In this document: positions 25,164 to 37,185 of the stretch, piece after piece
Layout: each line of letters opens with the position of its first letter
Position numbering within the stretch: position 1 is the stretch's first letter
Assembly: GCA_030549775.1 (NCBI GenBank)
Contig: CM060175.1
Span: 106,571,422 to 106,635,421 of the forward strand
Reading direction: 5' to 3'
DNA from: Tamarix chinensis
Lineage: Eukaryota; Streptophyta; Magnoliopsida; Caryophyllales; Tamaricaceae
DNA length: 64,000 nucleotides
Notes under the pieces: generated by a model
Seen by the model: the letters and a program-made list of their open reading frames with translations, nothing else
Database searches by the model: none
Told to the model about the DNA's origin: nothing
Program-made: the position numbers and the translations under genes

Positions 25164-26421
25164 CAGTGGGGTATGATTAACGGCATAGCATGGAATGGTG
25201 ATCTATAGCTTAAAGAGAAGGCTGAGATTAACAACTTGGTTTCCTATAAAAAACAGAAAGATGTTTGAAGTATTTTCTTAGGTGAGCTAGAAAACATATC
25301 TTGAAAATATTATGAAAGATTTGAATCTTGTGATGGATGTGGCACTTTTAATGCACTAGGACATGTAAGAGGCAGGGAGGGCAAAAATTGTTTCTCATCA
25401 AAGTTTTCTTGTTTACCCTCTTCCTTTTTTTTCCAACACCTTTATTTAAGCTCCTAATTTTCTCTATTTGATTCTTATTTTTCTTATATTTTTACTTGCT
25501 TGTACTAGTATTTACCCATGAAAGATTATGGGTGTGTCGAATATTATGATTATAGGCATGTGATAATGATATTTAGTTAATAGTGTGATTAAAATTATTA
25601 GAGTGCAAGTTCTTTGATTTCTTGTAAGCTGATTAGACATATGAGTCTCTCTTGAGTACAAACCTTCATATTGAAATAATTTGTTTATTTGAATATTTGT
25701 AAAGTTTATTGCATTTTAATTTATATGAATAATAATATTAACTCTAAATTATGTAATTGTATTCGCTGTCATCACTCTATAATATAAGTTAGATATTCGT
25801 CCCTGTGAAAATGCGAAAATGCTACCGCTAGATTGGGATATTTGTTTTGGACATGGATGTGCAGTTTAGGTAAGATTTCTTTTTACATGTTCATAGTTGG
25901 TGTTGAGCATGACATTTAGGTTTGCAAAGTTCTTGGTTTGAGCATATTGCTTATTTGAATGAAGATAGGTGGTCTGTGATTTCTCAAGTTTGGTTGATGC
26001 TTTGTGATGAAGTGAGTGCAACTTTTCTCTTCCTTTTTTTGGTTGATGGGCTGGGGGTTGTGGGGGAGGAGGTTTTTTTTTTTGAGTTATTTGAGGTTGG
26101 GTTGTTTTGAGCAATAATAAATGGACCCTAATTCCATGACAACTAGGGCTTTATGTATAAACCAAGCTTTTTATTTGACTCATAAGTATACAATGACCTT
26201 AGCATAAGGTGTAACACTATAGACGCTGAGGTTGCATTGGGATGCCAAATGAAATAGAATGCTGTGGAGGATGCTTATTGTCTTCAACTAACCCTTTTCC
26301 TTTCCTCCCTTGGGATGGGGATTTACTCTCCACATTATACAAATTGCTCTTGTTCCTCTAGATTTTGATTTATATTTAGTGATGTTGACGAACTAAACCT
26401 ACTTGCAAGCCACTCGGGTTG
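25164..26421. other. Intron 4 sequence of copy 1, left of the Athila insertion
   Basis: Non-coding, collinear with copy 2 at about 45071-46311. It contains a G/T-rich patch near 26050-26100. Confidence 0.6.
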
Positions 26422-26426
26422 ATTGG

Positions 26427-27170
26427 TGATGTGCTAAATCCACAAGCGCACGGATTTATTATAGTACTTTAAGGTCGTATCCCATAAGGACTTCGCAGTT
26501 AACTACTAATTTTTATTATTTTAGCTATCTAGACTACATTTTTTAAATTGAGAATAAGAATGTAGAATACGACAATGCCTCTAACTACTAATCAAATAAA
26601 ACTCTAGAACAATGATGATAAAATCTAAGATTGAACTTCGGTCTCGAATTCGGTATTCAACAACGGATTAACATTTTATTGTAATATAGTCTACATGGCT
26701 GTGAATAATCGGTCTAATATGATTCACTAGCATCTTTCAAGTACTAAAAGCGTATTTAACCTAATTTATCGACTATTTTCATTACTGAAAAATTAGATTA
26801 AACCCATTAAGTAGAACTGATTCAATAGTCCCGAAGAATTCAAATGACTACTTTCGTGATCATTTGAGTTCCCGTTCATACGTTAATTTTTGACATCGAT
26901 TTCAACATTTCATTAATAGTCAATGCCTAAACAAGTGAAATTCCGTCAAACTTGACTTATAATAGTGATTCCTAACATTCAGAACAACACGTAAAGACCA
27001 TACGTATAATATATACGTTAATTTGTTATTTTCATACTGAATTGAGCCTAATTCAATCATAGAGAAGGAAACTATTCACTCATGGTTGCAAGAAAACACA
27101 AGAAATAAAGTTGAATGATAAACATGATGACAGATGTTATAAATGATAAAAGAGAGAATGAAGAGAATAA
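26427..27170 (-). repeat. Partial 3' LTR of Athila-like element (copy 1)
   Basis: It starts TGATGTGCTAAATCC and aligns with the beginning of the full LTR at 30298. It stops where sequence matching the reverse-transcriptase coding region begins (CTGAATGCCCATCTAG). Confidence 0.8.
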
Positions 27171-27720
27171 ACCTGAATGCCCATCTAGTTAATAAAAATG
27201 AGACTACCTAGCTAACCTTTCCAACATCTAATCGATGAATGGAAGGGGAAAGTGATCATTTTGGGTGGCATTATATAGCTTCCTATAGTCAATGCACATA
27301 CGCATCCGATGGTTGTTCTAGTTGGAATAAGTTCATTTTACTCATTTCGTATAACGGTCATGCCTCCCTTCTTTGGTACCACTTGCACCGGGCTCACCCA
27401 CTCACTATCTGAGATGGGATAGATGATTCCCGTATCAAATAACTTTAGTACTTCCTTTTTAACAACTTCTTTCATGTTCGGGTTTAAAAATCTCCTTTGA
27501 TGTTCAATAGAGGATTTATACCCCTCTTCTAACAAAATTCGATGCATGCAAATGGAGGGATTAATGCCTTTAATGTCATAAATGGAGTAACCTATGACAT
27601 CTTTATGCAACCTAAGAACTTCAAGCAATTTTTCAGCTTCCCCATGACTCAAGTTAGCATTTACAATTACAGGGTAATCACCATTGGAGTCCAATGATTT
27701 ATACAAGTGAGGAAGGAAGT
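27171..27720 (-). pseudogene. Athila-like reverse transcriptase, N-terminal part (copy 1)
   Basis: On the minus strand the [23 protein letters not shown] and [13 protein letters not shown] segments are hallmarks of the Athila reverse-transcriptase entry region. The frame is open at 27338-27706; further on, the FPFIDQ-type segment survives only with frame breaks before the deletion point. The palm with the catalytic F/YxDD motif is gone. Confidence 0.8.
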
Positions 27721-27989
27721 GTTTTTATTTTGACCTTAGGTGTAGCCTTTTCTTCACGTACCGGGTCATGGAATTCCTTGTTAAGTTCAGCTTCAATTTC
27801 AGATTCTTTTGCATGGAAATGGCTTTCCTCGAGCATAGTAGCGTAAACAACTACCTCCTTATCATCATCGTCAGGCGCGCCATTCGTCACCAAGCATTTC
27901 TCAGGTGAATGAGATCAAGCTAGCAAGGTTCTCTCTAACCACCATGTCTATTGTATCAATCCTACAACAAGTGTCATCAATTAATGGAA

Positions 27990-28480
27990 ATTTCGCAGTT
28001 GTAGATAAATCAAAATCTACTTTCTCATCCCCAATATTGAGAGAGCGCTTTCCATTTTTCACATCAATTATTGCTCCAGTGGTAGCCAGGAAATATCTTC
28101 CCTATATGATAGGGATATGAGCATCCTCTTCTATTTTAAGAATGACAAAATCAACCGGTACATAAAACTTACTGACTAGATAGGTATATTTTCTAATATA
28201 CCTACCATACGTTTTACTGACCAATCTGTAATTTCTTACAAATAGAAAGAGGCATTAAACTAACACTAGTCCCAATATCACAAAGATCACGACTAGTAAA
28301 CACATCACCAATTGTATAAGTAATAGAAAACGAGCCAGGATCTTTAAGCTTAGGTGGAAGCTTATTTTGAATAATGTCGCTGTACTCTTGGGTCAAAGCT
28401 ACGGTCTCATATTCTTCTAACCGTTTCTTTTTACAAAGAATCTCCTTTGGGAATTTAGCATAAACAAGCATTTGAGATAT
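27990..28480 (-). pseudogene. Athila-like aspartic protease region (copy 1)
   Basis: The minus strand reads FSITYTIGD...[19 protein letters not shown]. This corresponds to the retropepsin-like active-site region (L-x-D-x-G-(A/T)-S) of Athila polyproteins. The downstream part continues in broken frames (KRSLNIG-type region near 28040). Confidence 0.75.
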
Positions 28481-28499
28481 GGGTTCTACAAATGGGATG

Positions 28500-30150
28500 T
28501 TAATTTACATTTTTTTCAAAATTTCAACAAATTTCCCAAATTGTTTCTCTAGCCCTTCCTTTCCTTTTCTTTGAGGAAAAGGTAGTGGAGTTTATGTGGT
28601 GTTAGATAGACATTTTTCAACCTCATGGTCCTAGGATGGTTCCTTTCTCAATGGTGATAGGTTCGCTACTCTCTCTAATTACATATTCTACACTCTTATC
28701 CATCTCCTTGACTTCTTTTTTCTAAATGGGGCCTTCTGATTCCGTATCGCTCCTTAGTGTGATGATATTAATGGAATCTTTGGGGTTGGTTTCGAGTTGT
28801 CTTGAAAAAACTCTGGACGGTCTAGAAGAACCAGATTGTTGGGCCATTTGAATAATTTGGTTTTCTAACATTTTATTGTGAGTGGCTAGGGATTCAACCT
28901 TAGAAGATAAGTTCTTAAGTGAGTTTTCAAATCTTCTGTTTGCTTGTTTTGAGATGCCACAAAATTCTCCAACATCAACTCAAGATTAGACTTTTGAGGG
29001 TTTGGAAAAGGTGATCTAGGGTTTTGAAAACTTGGAGCCCTAAAGTTTGATTAAGGAATGAGATTAGGTGGCAGGTTCTTATAAGAGAGGTTTAGATGAT
29101 TTCTCCACCTTGAATTGTAAATCGGAGCAAACGGGTCTCCCGTTTCATTAAAGTTGTTCACATAGTTTACATAGTCTGCAAGGGTTGCATTAGAAGGTGG
29201 GAAAAAAAATGACATTCAAGGGAAGAGTGTCTTGCAATACCACAATTCTCACAGGCCGTAGAAGCGCATGTTAATGTATTTACACTTAATTTATCAACTT
29301 TATGAAATAATGCATCAACCTTGGAAGAAAGATGATAAAGGGCATCAACATCATATCCTGAAATAATGCATCAATCTTGGTAGAAGAGCCCTCAATTGAC
29401 CACCGATTGTGATTTCGGGCCATATCCTCGATTGATTGTTTTCCTTCTGAGATGCTCTTGTTTGTGATATTTCCTCCTGCTGTTGCATCTAGGGTTAGCT
29501 TTGTGTTATATAGAAGACCGCTGTAAAATATGTGAACTAGTAACCATTCTTCTAATCCATGGTGTAGACACATTCTCAACATATCCTTGTAACTTTTCCA
29601 CATGCTATACAAAGATTCTCCATCTTTTTGACTGAAGCTTGTAATGTGGGAAAGTATTTGTTCAGGGAAGTCTATAAAAGTTGTTCCCAAGTGGTGATGG
29701 AGCTAGGGGGAAATGATTGCAATCAAACTCTTGCTTTGTCCCTTAGTGAAAATGGAAATAATCAGAGTCTAATAGCATCTTCTGACACCCCATTCATCTT
29801 TAAGGTATTGCAATACTCAAGGAAGATGGAAATGTATAAATTTAGATCCTTTGTTGGGCTGCCACCGAACTGATTTTGCTGCACTATACTTAGAAGTGCA
29901 GACTTCAACTTGAAATTATTGGCAACGACATTTGTCTTCCTTATGTTGGATTATATCCCTTATGTATTTGGAGCTGCAAATTCCTTGAGAGTGGTTTTGC
30001 TATTCCTTTCCATTGGTTCAGCCATGGATTTTGAGCTCGTGCTTGCTTTTGTCTTACGTACCCATATTCTTAACTCACGTAACGTTCTCTTGATCTTAAG
30101 ATTGAATTCAATTGGAGGTCCTAGTCGGAAAGATCGTTGCATAAAAGATA
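28500..30150 (-). pseudogene. Athila-like gag (copy 1)
   Basis: From 30142 leftwards the minus strand encodes an RTLRELR segment, then LYSMWKSYKDMLRMCLHHG, and further a CENCGIARHSSLEC zinc knuckle (C-x2-C-x4-H-x4-C, about 29210-29255). These mark the Athila gag/nucleocapsid. The frame is broken by several stops and shifts. A duplicated phrase near 29290-29390 (AATGCATCAA...TTGG) shows a short local duplication. Confidence 0.75.
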
Positions 30151-30275
30151 CCTAAAAACACAAAACAAACAATCTATCAATAGGAAAAAGAAAGAGACAA
30201 AAATGAAAGAAGATAAGAAAAGAAATATCTAGTCTAGCCAAATAATAAAGGATTCAATATTAATGGACCGAAGTC

Positions 30276-30297
30276 TTGGGCAACAGTGCCCAAAACT
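30276..30297 (-). other. Primer-binding site of the Athila-like element (copy 1)
   Basis: Directly inside the 5' LTR the minus strand reads TTTTGGGCACTGTTGCCCA. This is similar to the tRNA-Asp-complementary site (TGGCGCCGTTGCC...) common in Athila elements, with several changes. The matching site is deleted in copy 2. Confidence 0.5.
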
Positions 30298-31780
30298 TGA
30301 TAGGCTAAATCCGCAGGTGCATAGATTTATTATAGCATTTTAATGTTATATCCCACAAGGACTTCACAATTGACTACTAATTTTTATCATTTTAGCTATC
30401 TAAACTACCTTTTTTTTTCAATTGAGAACAAGAATGTAGACTACGACAATACATGTAACAACTAATCGAATAAAACTCTAGAACAATAATGATAAAATCT
30501 AAGACCGAACTTCGGTTTTGAATTCAGTATTTAATAATGGTTTAACATTATATTGTATTATAGTGTACATGACTGTGAATAATCAGTCTAATATGATTCA
30601 CTAGTATTTTTCAAGTACTAAGAACGTATTTAACCTAATTTATTGACTACTTTCGTGACTGACAAATTAGATTAAACCCATTAAGTGCCATCGATTCAAT
30701 AGTTCCTAAGAATTCAAACGACTACTTTTGTGATCATTTGAGTTCCCGTTCATATATTGATTTATGACATCGATTTCAACATTTCATTTATAGTCAATGC
30801 CTAAACAAGTCAAATTCCATCAAATATGACTTATAACAATGATTCCTAACATACAGAACAACATATAAAAACCATATGTATAACATATACGTTAATTTGT
30901 TATTTTCATGCCGAATTGAGCCTAATTCAATTATAGAGAAGGAAACTACGTACTCATGGTTGCAAGAAAACACAAGAAATAAAATTGAATAACAAACATA
31001 ATGGCAGATGCGATAAATAATAAAAGAGAGAATGAAAAGATTAAATCGTGGACCAATGATAAACCAAGTTGTTGCAAGATGGCAGTACACGAAATACAAC
31101 TTTGAAATTAAGAAAATAAAACTACAAGATCTAAGACAAATTATATGGAGTTTTTGCTAACAAAAAAGGCGAAAAGATAAATGCTCAGCTCCTAGAACGT
31201 CCCCAGTTCTCTCTCCGTTCAGCCATTAAACTCCCCTCTTGAGTATTGGGTCGTACGTGATCTTGGGATTACCCCCGCACGGTTGTGCTGATCGCACACG
31301 GCTTGGTAGTGCACGTTTGTTTTTCTTAGCTTTGTTAACCGCACAATTGTGCTGATCTCGCATAGCCAAGCCGTGCATCCTCTTTACTCTCGACTTGATC
31401 GCACACGACTAGGTTGTGCGTCTTTGTTCTAGAGAGAACTTACACACGGTTGTGTACAGGTCAGCATGGTTGTGTTGCATCTGTGCACAAGTGTGCTTTA
31501 GCTAAATAAACGGTGAGTATTGGTCCTCTTTTCAGCTCCTTAGCTTCTCCTACTCTTCTTGCTTGTACTCGAGCTTGGCTTTTCTTCCTTCAAATCTTTT
31601 CATAAAAAATCCTTGCTACAAATCCATGCTTCTCTTCCTTGGTTTTGTACACTTTTGTGTAGATCCTACAAAAATAAATACCAAGAGAAAAGATGACCAA
31701 AAAGTTCACAAATTATATGAAACACAATAATAAATTGTGGGCAAAACAAGGCAAAAAAGCGGAGAAAAATGAGTTCATCA
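30298..31780 (-). repeat. Full-length 5' LTR of the Athila-like element (copy 1)
   Basis: A 1.48-kb repeat whose plus-strand ends are TGATAGG...TTCATCA, giving TG...CA termini. The region 31250-31500 carries repeated GCACGGC/GTGTGC words in imperfect palindromes. Confidence 0.8.
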
Positions 31781-31785
31781 ATGTT

Positions 31786-32578
31786 TTTAAGGCTCAACTT
31801 GACTTATTTTTTTAGGTAAACAAATTAAACTTGAACCTTATTCTTAGCCTCATTTAATAAACAAGTCGAGTTCAAGGCTTAACCTGTTTGCTTGCAAGCC
31901 GACTTGAATTCAGTTATATCTCGGCTTGGCTCGATTCATTTATAAGCTTGTTTGTAAGTCGCTTTATAACTTGTTTACATATTTGTTTATAAGATTGTAT
32001 ATAAAATTTGAAATGTTTGTATAGAAGTATTGGAATGCTTGTATAGACAAATGAGTTTAGGGCTAGGCTTGACTTGTTTATTTAGGTAAATAAATTAAAT
32101 TTGAACATGGTTTTTAGGCTCGTTTAATAAACGAGCTGAGTTCAAACTATATTAGGCTTGACTTGTTTATAGGCTTAGCTTGTTTCGTTTATAGGCTTGT
32201 TTGTAAGTCTCTTTATAACCCGTTTACATGTTTGTTTATATGATTGTATATAAAATTTGAAATGTTTGTATAAAATTTATTTAATAAACATGTCGGATAG
32301 TTAAATGAGCTTATTAATCAAGTTGAACTTTTAAACGAGTTGATTCAGTTTGTTTAATTTTTAAATAAGCTGAATAGTTAAATGAGTCAAGTCACGAATC
32401 ATGTTATCATGATTTGATTTGATTTATTTATTTTAAACGAGCCAAGCCGAATAGCTTGAGAACTTTTTGAGTTGGGCTTGTATGTTTGTTTCGAACAAGA
32501 GTTGAGCTCAATTTCACATAGTGACAGGTTTGAGGCCTACTGGAGGGTTTTGGCTGGCTAAGTATGGGCGCTAAAGTC
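31786..32578. repeat. GAGCTC/AGGCTTG-rich repeat with internal tandem duplication (copy 1)
   Basis: This is a dispersed-repeat type rich in TTTAATAAACGAGC, GGCTTG and GAGCTCAA words. The segment 31789-32052 is repeated at 32053-32280 (both contain TATAAAATTTGAAATGTTTG). The equivalent stretch in copy 2 (58445-59030) has one unit. The superfamily is not certain. Confidence 0.6.
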
Positions 32579-33010
32579 TGTAACGCTCTAGAATTTTTTA
32601 ATGGATCCTAAAAGGTTCTAGAGAGTCCTAGAGAAGTATAGAATATTATGGAATATTATAGAATGAAGGGGAAGAAAGAGGAGTATTTTAGAGTGTTATT
32701 ATACATAGGGTAGAGAAAGGGAATGTGGTGGATTATTCTGGACTCGAAGAAGATGTAATTAATAAAAGGTTAAGGCTCTTCCATTTGAAGAGGTGGAGTG
32801 GAGGCCTCAACATAAAAGGAGAGGACTTATTTTCTCCAACCTATCTAAGAGCTTCTACATCTCTCTACCTTGTACTTTCTCACTCTAATAATACAAAATT
32901 GTCGTCTCTAACTCTGTCTTGTGTTCTCTACTGATCCAAATCTCTTAGCTTATCCTTGTTTGGGTTAGACTGACTTGACTTAGCCCTGCCAAGTGCCACA
33001 CAAGAAGATT
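32579..33010 (+). mobile_element. Possible short solo LTR nested in the repeat (copy 1)
   Basis: A block that starts near TGTAACGCTCTAGAA has repeated TCTAGA words, an ATAAAAGGAGAGG TATA-like site (about 32812) and a CTCTAATAATACAAAATT stretch, and ends near TTGTGACA. GAGCTC-type repeat sequence continues on both sides. The layout suggests a short LTR, perhaps copia-like. Copy 2 has the same block at 59041-59485, so it predates the duplication. No clean target duplication was found. Confidence 0.4.
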
Positions 33011-34133
33011 CAGATTGTGACATCAAGCCCTAAAAAAACTAAACGAGCTAAGCTCGAGAGTTGAGCCATAGGAGGTTAGGCTTCATTCGGTTTGATTTGG
33101 CTCGTCAACTTTCACTTGCACAATGTAGCAAATTTTCAGATGCCATATTTTTATGATCACGGGGAACACTTTAACTCTTACACTTGGCATGTAAGCTACT
33201 GGCAGCAATATTAGAGCAGCTCATAGTAACCACAGGAACCTTAATCTTTTCAGTCAAAATGCCTTCATCAAGCCCAGTGCTGCGGGCTGCCATTTTCATT
33301 GATAATCAATTAGAGGAACAGGAATGGTCCTTTTCCCACGTTCTTTGTGGTGTACAAAGGTCTTTGATTTTGCTGTTTTCTTCTCTGCTTCCTCATATCC
33401 AGTCCTGTGGATCACTTCATGGAGGAGTGTCCTGATTACAATTCTTGCACCACTTTACAGAAACACTTGACCAGATAACAGATTGTTTTGTGATGGATCT
33501 CGTGTGAAGTTGGTGTCGCGACATCATTTTTTTTAAAGCTTTCTTATGATAGCAAATTTGCAGGTAAAAGAAGAAGAGTTGGAAAGAAGAAAGACAATTT
33601 ATATGCCTTAGCTGTGTTTTTTGGCAGTTGGAAGCCATAGGAAAAACATTCTATTTTTATTTCTTTTATAAGACTTTTTTTTGGGGGGGGGGGACTATGG
33701 GTGATGGGGGTAATTATAGAGATTATATCTCTCTCCTAGTTCTGAGAATACAAAATTCTTTTTGTCGCTTGAAAGAAGGGGAGTTGGATATTACGGATAT
33801 AAATGTGAATGTGAGATGGCGAAAGAGATTAATGTTGTCTTAAAATTAGCACAGTGGAGAAATAGTCGATGTTGCTATTAGCTGCGGCTAGGTATGGTGC
33901 CATGGGCTAATACTTGGTATTCAAATCCTTGTTTATTTTCTAAAAAGGATGGGGAAGGATATTTTCCGTAAACGTTTTTCTGAGAGTTTGTGGCATTTTT
34001 GGTGGCCTTTTACTTTGAATCTTGTCATTTCTTTCTTTATATATGCGTTGGTTGAGTGTTTGGTGGTTCACGAAATGATTTCCATATCTTGATCTACCCC
34101 CTTTTGTTCTTTTCCAATCATTATATTTGGCAG
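33011..34133. other. Right part of intron 4, copy 1
   Basis: Non-coding and collinear with 59486-60593 of copy 2. It includes a G10 homopolymer near 33682. The 84-codon frame at 33184-33435 is shared by both copies, but the surrounding intron is equally conserved. Confidence 0.6.
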
Positions 34134-36264
34134 GGATTACATTACTTTTCAATGAACCTCCCGATGCTCGGAAGCCAAATATAAGATGGCGCTTGTATGT
34201 TTTCAAAGCTGGTGAAGTTTTGAATGGTAAGGGGATTAAAGATAAGCTATTGATTTTATATTTGTCGAAAGTTGGTGATTTATTGATTTCTAAAGGTTTT
34301 CAGATTTCCTTTACATCCTGTTGTGTGAGCCGTCTACTTGCCACTTTCCTCTCACATGCACAGTTGTGCAATGCCAACTTATCTTTTATTTTCCAGTCGG
34401 CATGGTTTACATGAATGAAATTTGTTTCCTTTTGGACCAAAGATTTAGAACTGGTTATGAAATGGTTGTTTGATATACAACAGTTCTGGATGGTCTTTGT
34501 AAACTCATACTGTAGTATTTTTATATGTAGGCGAATATCCTAATATCATAAATGCTAATATAACCGTCAAGCTGGACACTATGCTGTGAGACAATGGCTC
34601 TGTTTAGATTATATCGATGAGTGCATCTTTTTTCGAGTGTATAATTAACCTCTATTAAGTTGAGGGATCCATGATCCATCAGAAAGATATACCTTTTAAC
34701 CGATTCTTGATTCGAGTGAGTCGAAGATACGATTCAACTATGTCTTGACTCTTTGTTTTTCAAAAGCATGAAATCAAGATCCATTCTCCTTCTGGGAGTC
34801 TGGGGCTGACAGGAAGTAAAGCTGGTTTTGCTTCATTACAGGAAAACTATAAAATAGTACACAACTGTTCTATCATAATTTGGCATTTTTGGTTTCTGTT
34901 TTATGCTTCGTAGGTGTTGGCAAGGACTTCTTGTTGTCATTGATTTGAACATGTTATGTGTTCCACCTATCCTTTGTGGCCAGTTGCATGAGTGAGAACT
35001 CATATTTGGTTCATTGCTTCTGGATAGAATCTATTTGAGGTGTGTGAGAACATTTGAACGTTTTTATTCAGTATAATGATATTTGCTACAAATAAGGGTC
35101 AGCTGCTCATTTTGATATGCCCATGAATTTGTTGTCCTGATTCTTTCTGAAAACGTTTGACGAGGTGTGTTATGTTTATGTTATTCGCCACTTGTGGTTG
35201 CATTTCTGATTGTATCTAATGTTCCCGAGTAGAGGACCGTCTGGGTGTTTTTTACTTGTTATTTGTCATTTTTTTGGCTTTCTTGATTACAAAAAGCCTC
35301 TAGTTGATTCCCTTATGTTGGATGTGTGCCAATGGTCTCATGATCAGAGCCACTTTACGTGCATCGTCAAAGCTGTTACCTATTTGGGCGAGAGAGAAGG
35401 GTAGCAGACATCCCTACGGATCATCCTTCTTGCAGCAAGCAGCATGCAGTTCTCCAGTTTCGGTGGGTTTATTACTAGTTGTTCTGGTTCATTGATTGAT
35501 GGGCAGGGATATGCTCTAACTGTAAACATTTTATCAGGCAAGTAGAGAAGGAGCAACCGGATGGTATGATGTTGAAACAGACAAGGTAAATTTAAAATGT
35601 CCATTGTGAATGCTTGCTGCGATTCTGGAAAAGGCCCGCTTATAGTTACATTTTTTGGTGTTTTACATTAGGCCCTACTTAATGGACCTTGGAAGCACAA
35701 ATAAAACTTTCATTAATGTAAGCAATTCACTTAAACTCTGTTCCTTTTGATTGAACAGATTGTGAGGGCTGATCTAACACTATCCTTTGACGGTTGCAGG
35801 ATAGTCCATTAGAGCCACAACGTTACTATGAACTTTTTGAAAAGGACACTATTAAGTTTGGTAACAGTAGGTAAGCTATCTCCACTTTGTTCTATTGTTG
35901 TGTGGGGCTTTATTTACCAATTAGATGATTAATGGTGTCGAATCTGTTATCGTTGCTACATGGAAGTAGAGAGGCTGTCGCTATCCTCCCCTGTTTGTGA
36001 CAAGCTCATTGCTGTTCTTTTTTCCTGATCATCTCTGAACAGTACTAGTTGGGATTATTCTATATTAGCCGATCTCCCTTCCATTTTCTTCGAATGAGTC
36101 ATTCCTCAGCTTTGTGTTCTGGCAGGAATTTATATGATGCTAGTTGTGTTTCTGCATATCAGCAATTTTCGTTTGAACTTGTTTAAGATGTGTATAATCA
36201 ATTTGATGCTTGGCATTTCTGCAGCCGAGAATACGTGCTGCTGCACGAGAATTCCTTGGAGTAG

Positions 36265-37185
36265 CAAATGTATGCTCCGTGCTCGTTGTCGTCGCGAATT
36301 TCTAGCTAAAGCAGCCCATTTTGTATCACAGTGCTGTATGGTTTTATTGACGGATGGAAATGGTTTTATTAAAGGATGGGACGGGAAGGGGTTGCTGTAT
36401 GGTTTTACTTAGATTCTACTTAGATTTTATGTATTACTTAGATTTTATGTAGGACTGCTGTCCTTTACTTAGATTTTACAGTTTTTTCTTTCCTATTAAT
36501 TCGTGTTTATCAATTATATATTTTTCTTGATGGTGTTTATCATTGTCTATAAGTTTGACACTCTGAACGCTTGAGTACAATGAATCAATGATGGAGACAA
36601 ATACATGGGAAGTGATGAATTTTTAGGAATAACCCTAAAGTTTGTTTGATATAGCAATCATCATCTGCAAAGTTAGATAATAGTATAATACTCATTTTAA
36701 TGTCACGAGAATAAGTACAAATAGAAACTAAAAAGAAAGAAAATTTATTTATACTATTATTTGTGAATTGAAGGATATATTTTTATAATTCATTTTGTAT
36801 TTAAATTATTTATCTTTTTTTCCTTTTTAACCATTTATTTTACTTTGTCAATCGATTGGGGATTATTAGACAACATTGTGAAGGAGCAAATATTTGGAGT
36901 TTTCTCCAATTAAGGAAAACATATGTTTGATTTTGTAATAAAGGAGTAGGCATTTGAAGTTTATTTTAATTAAATAGTATTATTTGTGTATATGTCTGGA
37001 CATATATAGATAATTAATAGTATTAATACCTTCTACACTAATAAATTATATTATTTTTTAACAAATAAATCTTTTTTTCTTTACATTCAACTTTTATTTT
37101 TTAATTAATTAAAATTAAAAATAAAAAATTCATAAAAAATTATTAAATTTAAAAAGAAACCTATGAATTAATATTCTTCAAGTTT
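36265..37185. other. 3' untranslated region and flank of copy 1
   Basis: Collinear with 62708-64000 of copy 2. Copy 1 has a local expansion of TACTTAGATTTTATG (about 36408-36474), and a roughly 100-base stretch present in copy 2 (about 62880-62975) is missing. No single polyadenylation site can be assigned. Confidence 0.55.

Larger units (their letters stand above)
26427..31780 (-). mobile_element. Athila-like Ty3/gypsy retrotransposon, internally deleted, in copy 1
   Basis: The element lies on the minus strand. It has a complete right-hand (5') LTR (30298-31780), a primer-binding-site region, gag, protease and part of reverse transcriptase, then an abrupt junction near 27171 to the first 740 bases of the left-hand (3') LTR. 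The rest of pol, the post-integrase region, the polypurine tract and most of the 3' LTR are deleted. It sits at the same intron position as the 12.1-kb element of copy 2. Flanking pentamers here, ATTGG and ATGTT, are decayed relative to the ATTTG pair around the copy 2 element. Confidence 0.85.
20957..36264 (+). pseudogene. DDL: DAWDLE/SNIP1-like FHA-domain gene, tandem copy 1 (5'-damaged)
   Basis: Ten exons match copy 2: 20957-21544, 22166-22194, 24170-24236, 24416-24473, 34134-34226, 35348-35462, 35538-35585, 35672-35717, 35800-35870 and 36225-36264, all with GT/AG borders. Exon 1 encodes the Arg/Ser-rich region with [10 protein letters not shown], exons 2-4 an acidic/Lys linker, and exons 5-9 the FHA fold ([21 protein letters not shown]). 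Damage is confined to the 5' end. Codon 19 is TAG (21011-21013; copy 2 has TCG). A 1-bp and an 11-bp deletion follow and together restore the frame. From the ATG at 21071 the frame is open to the normal stop, predicting 346 residues without the first part of the basic region. The short upstream frame (20957-21013) would sit in its leader. It could be a pseudogene or a truncated working gene. Intron 4 (about 9.7 kb) holds the Athila-like element. Confidence 0.85.

Noticed and set aside
33184..33435. 84-codon frame conserved in both gene copies (also 59659-59910)
   Set aside because: The whole intron is conserved between the copies, so conservation of the frame is uninformative. No domain is recognised and adding it would disrupt the exon phases of the FHA gene.
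36134..36412. Open frame over the last exon and 3' region (also 62562-62855)
   Set aside because: It is in a different phase from the [18 protein letters not shown] exon; a shadow frame.
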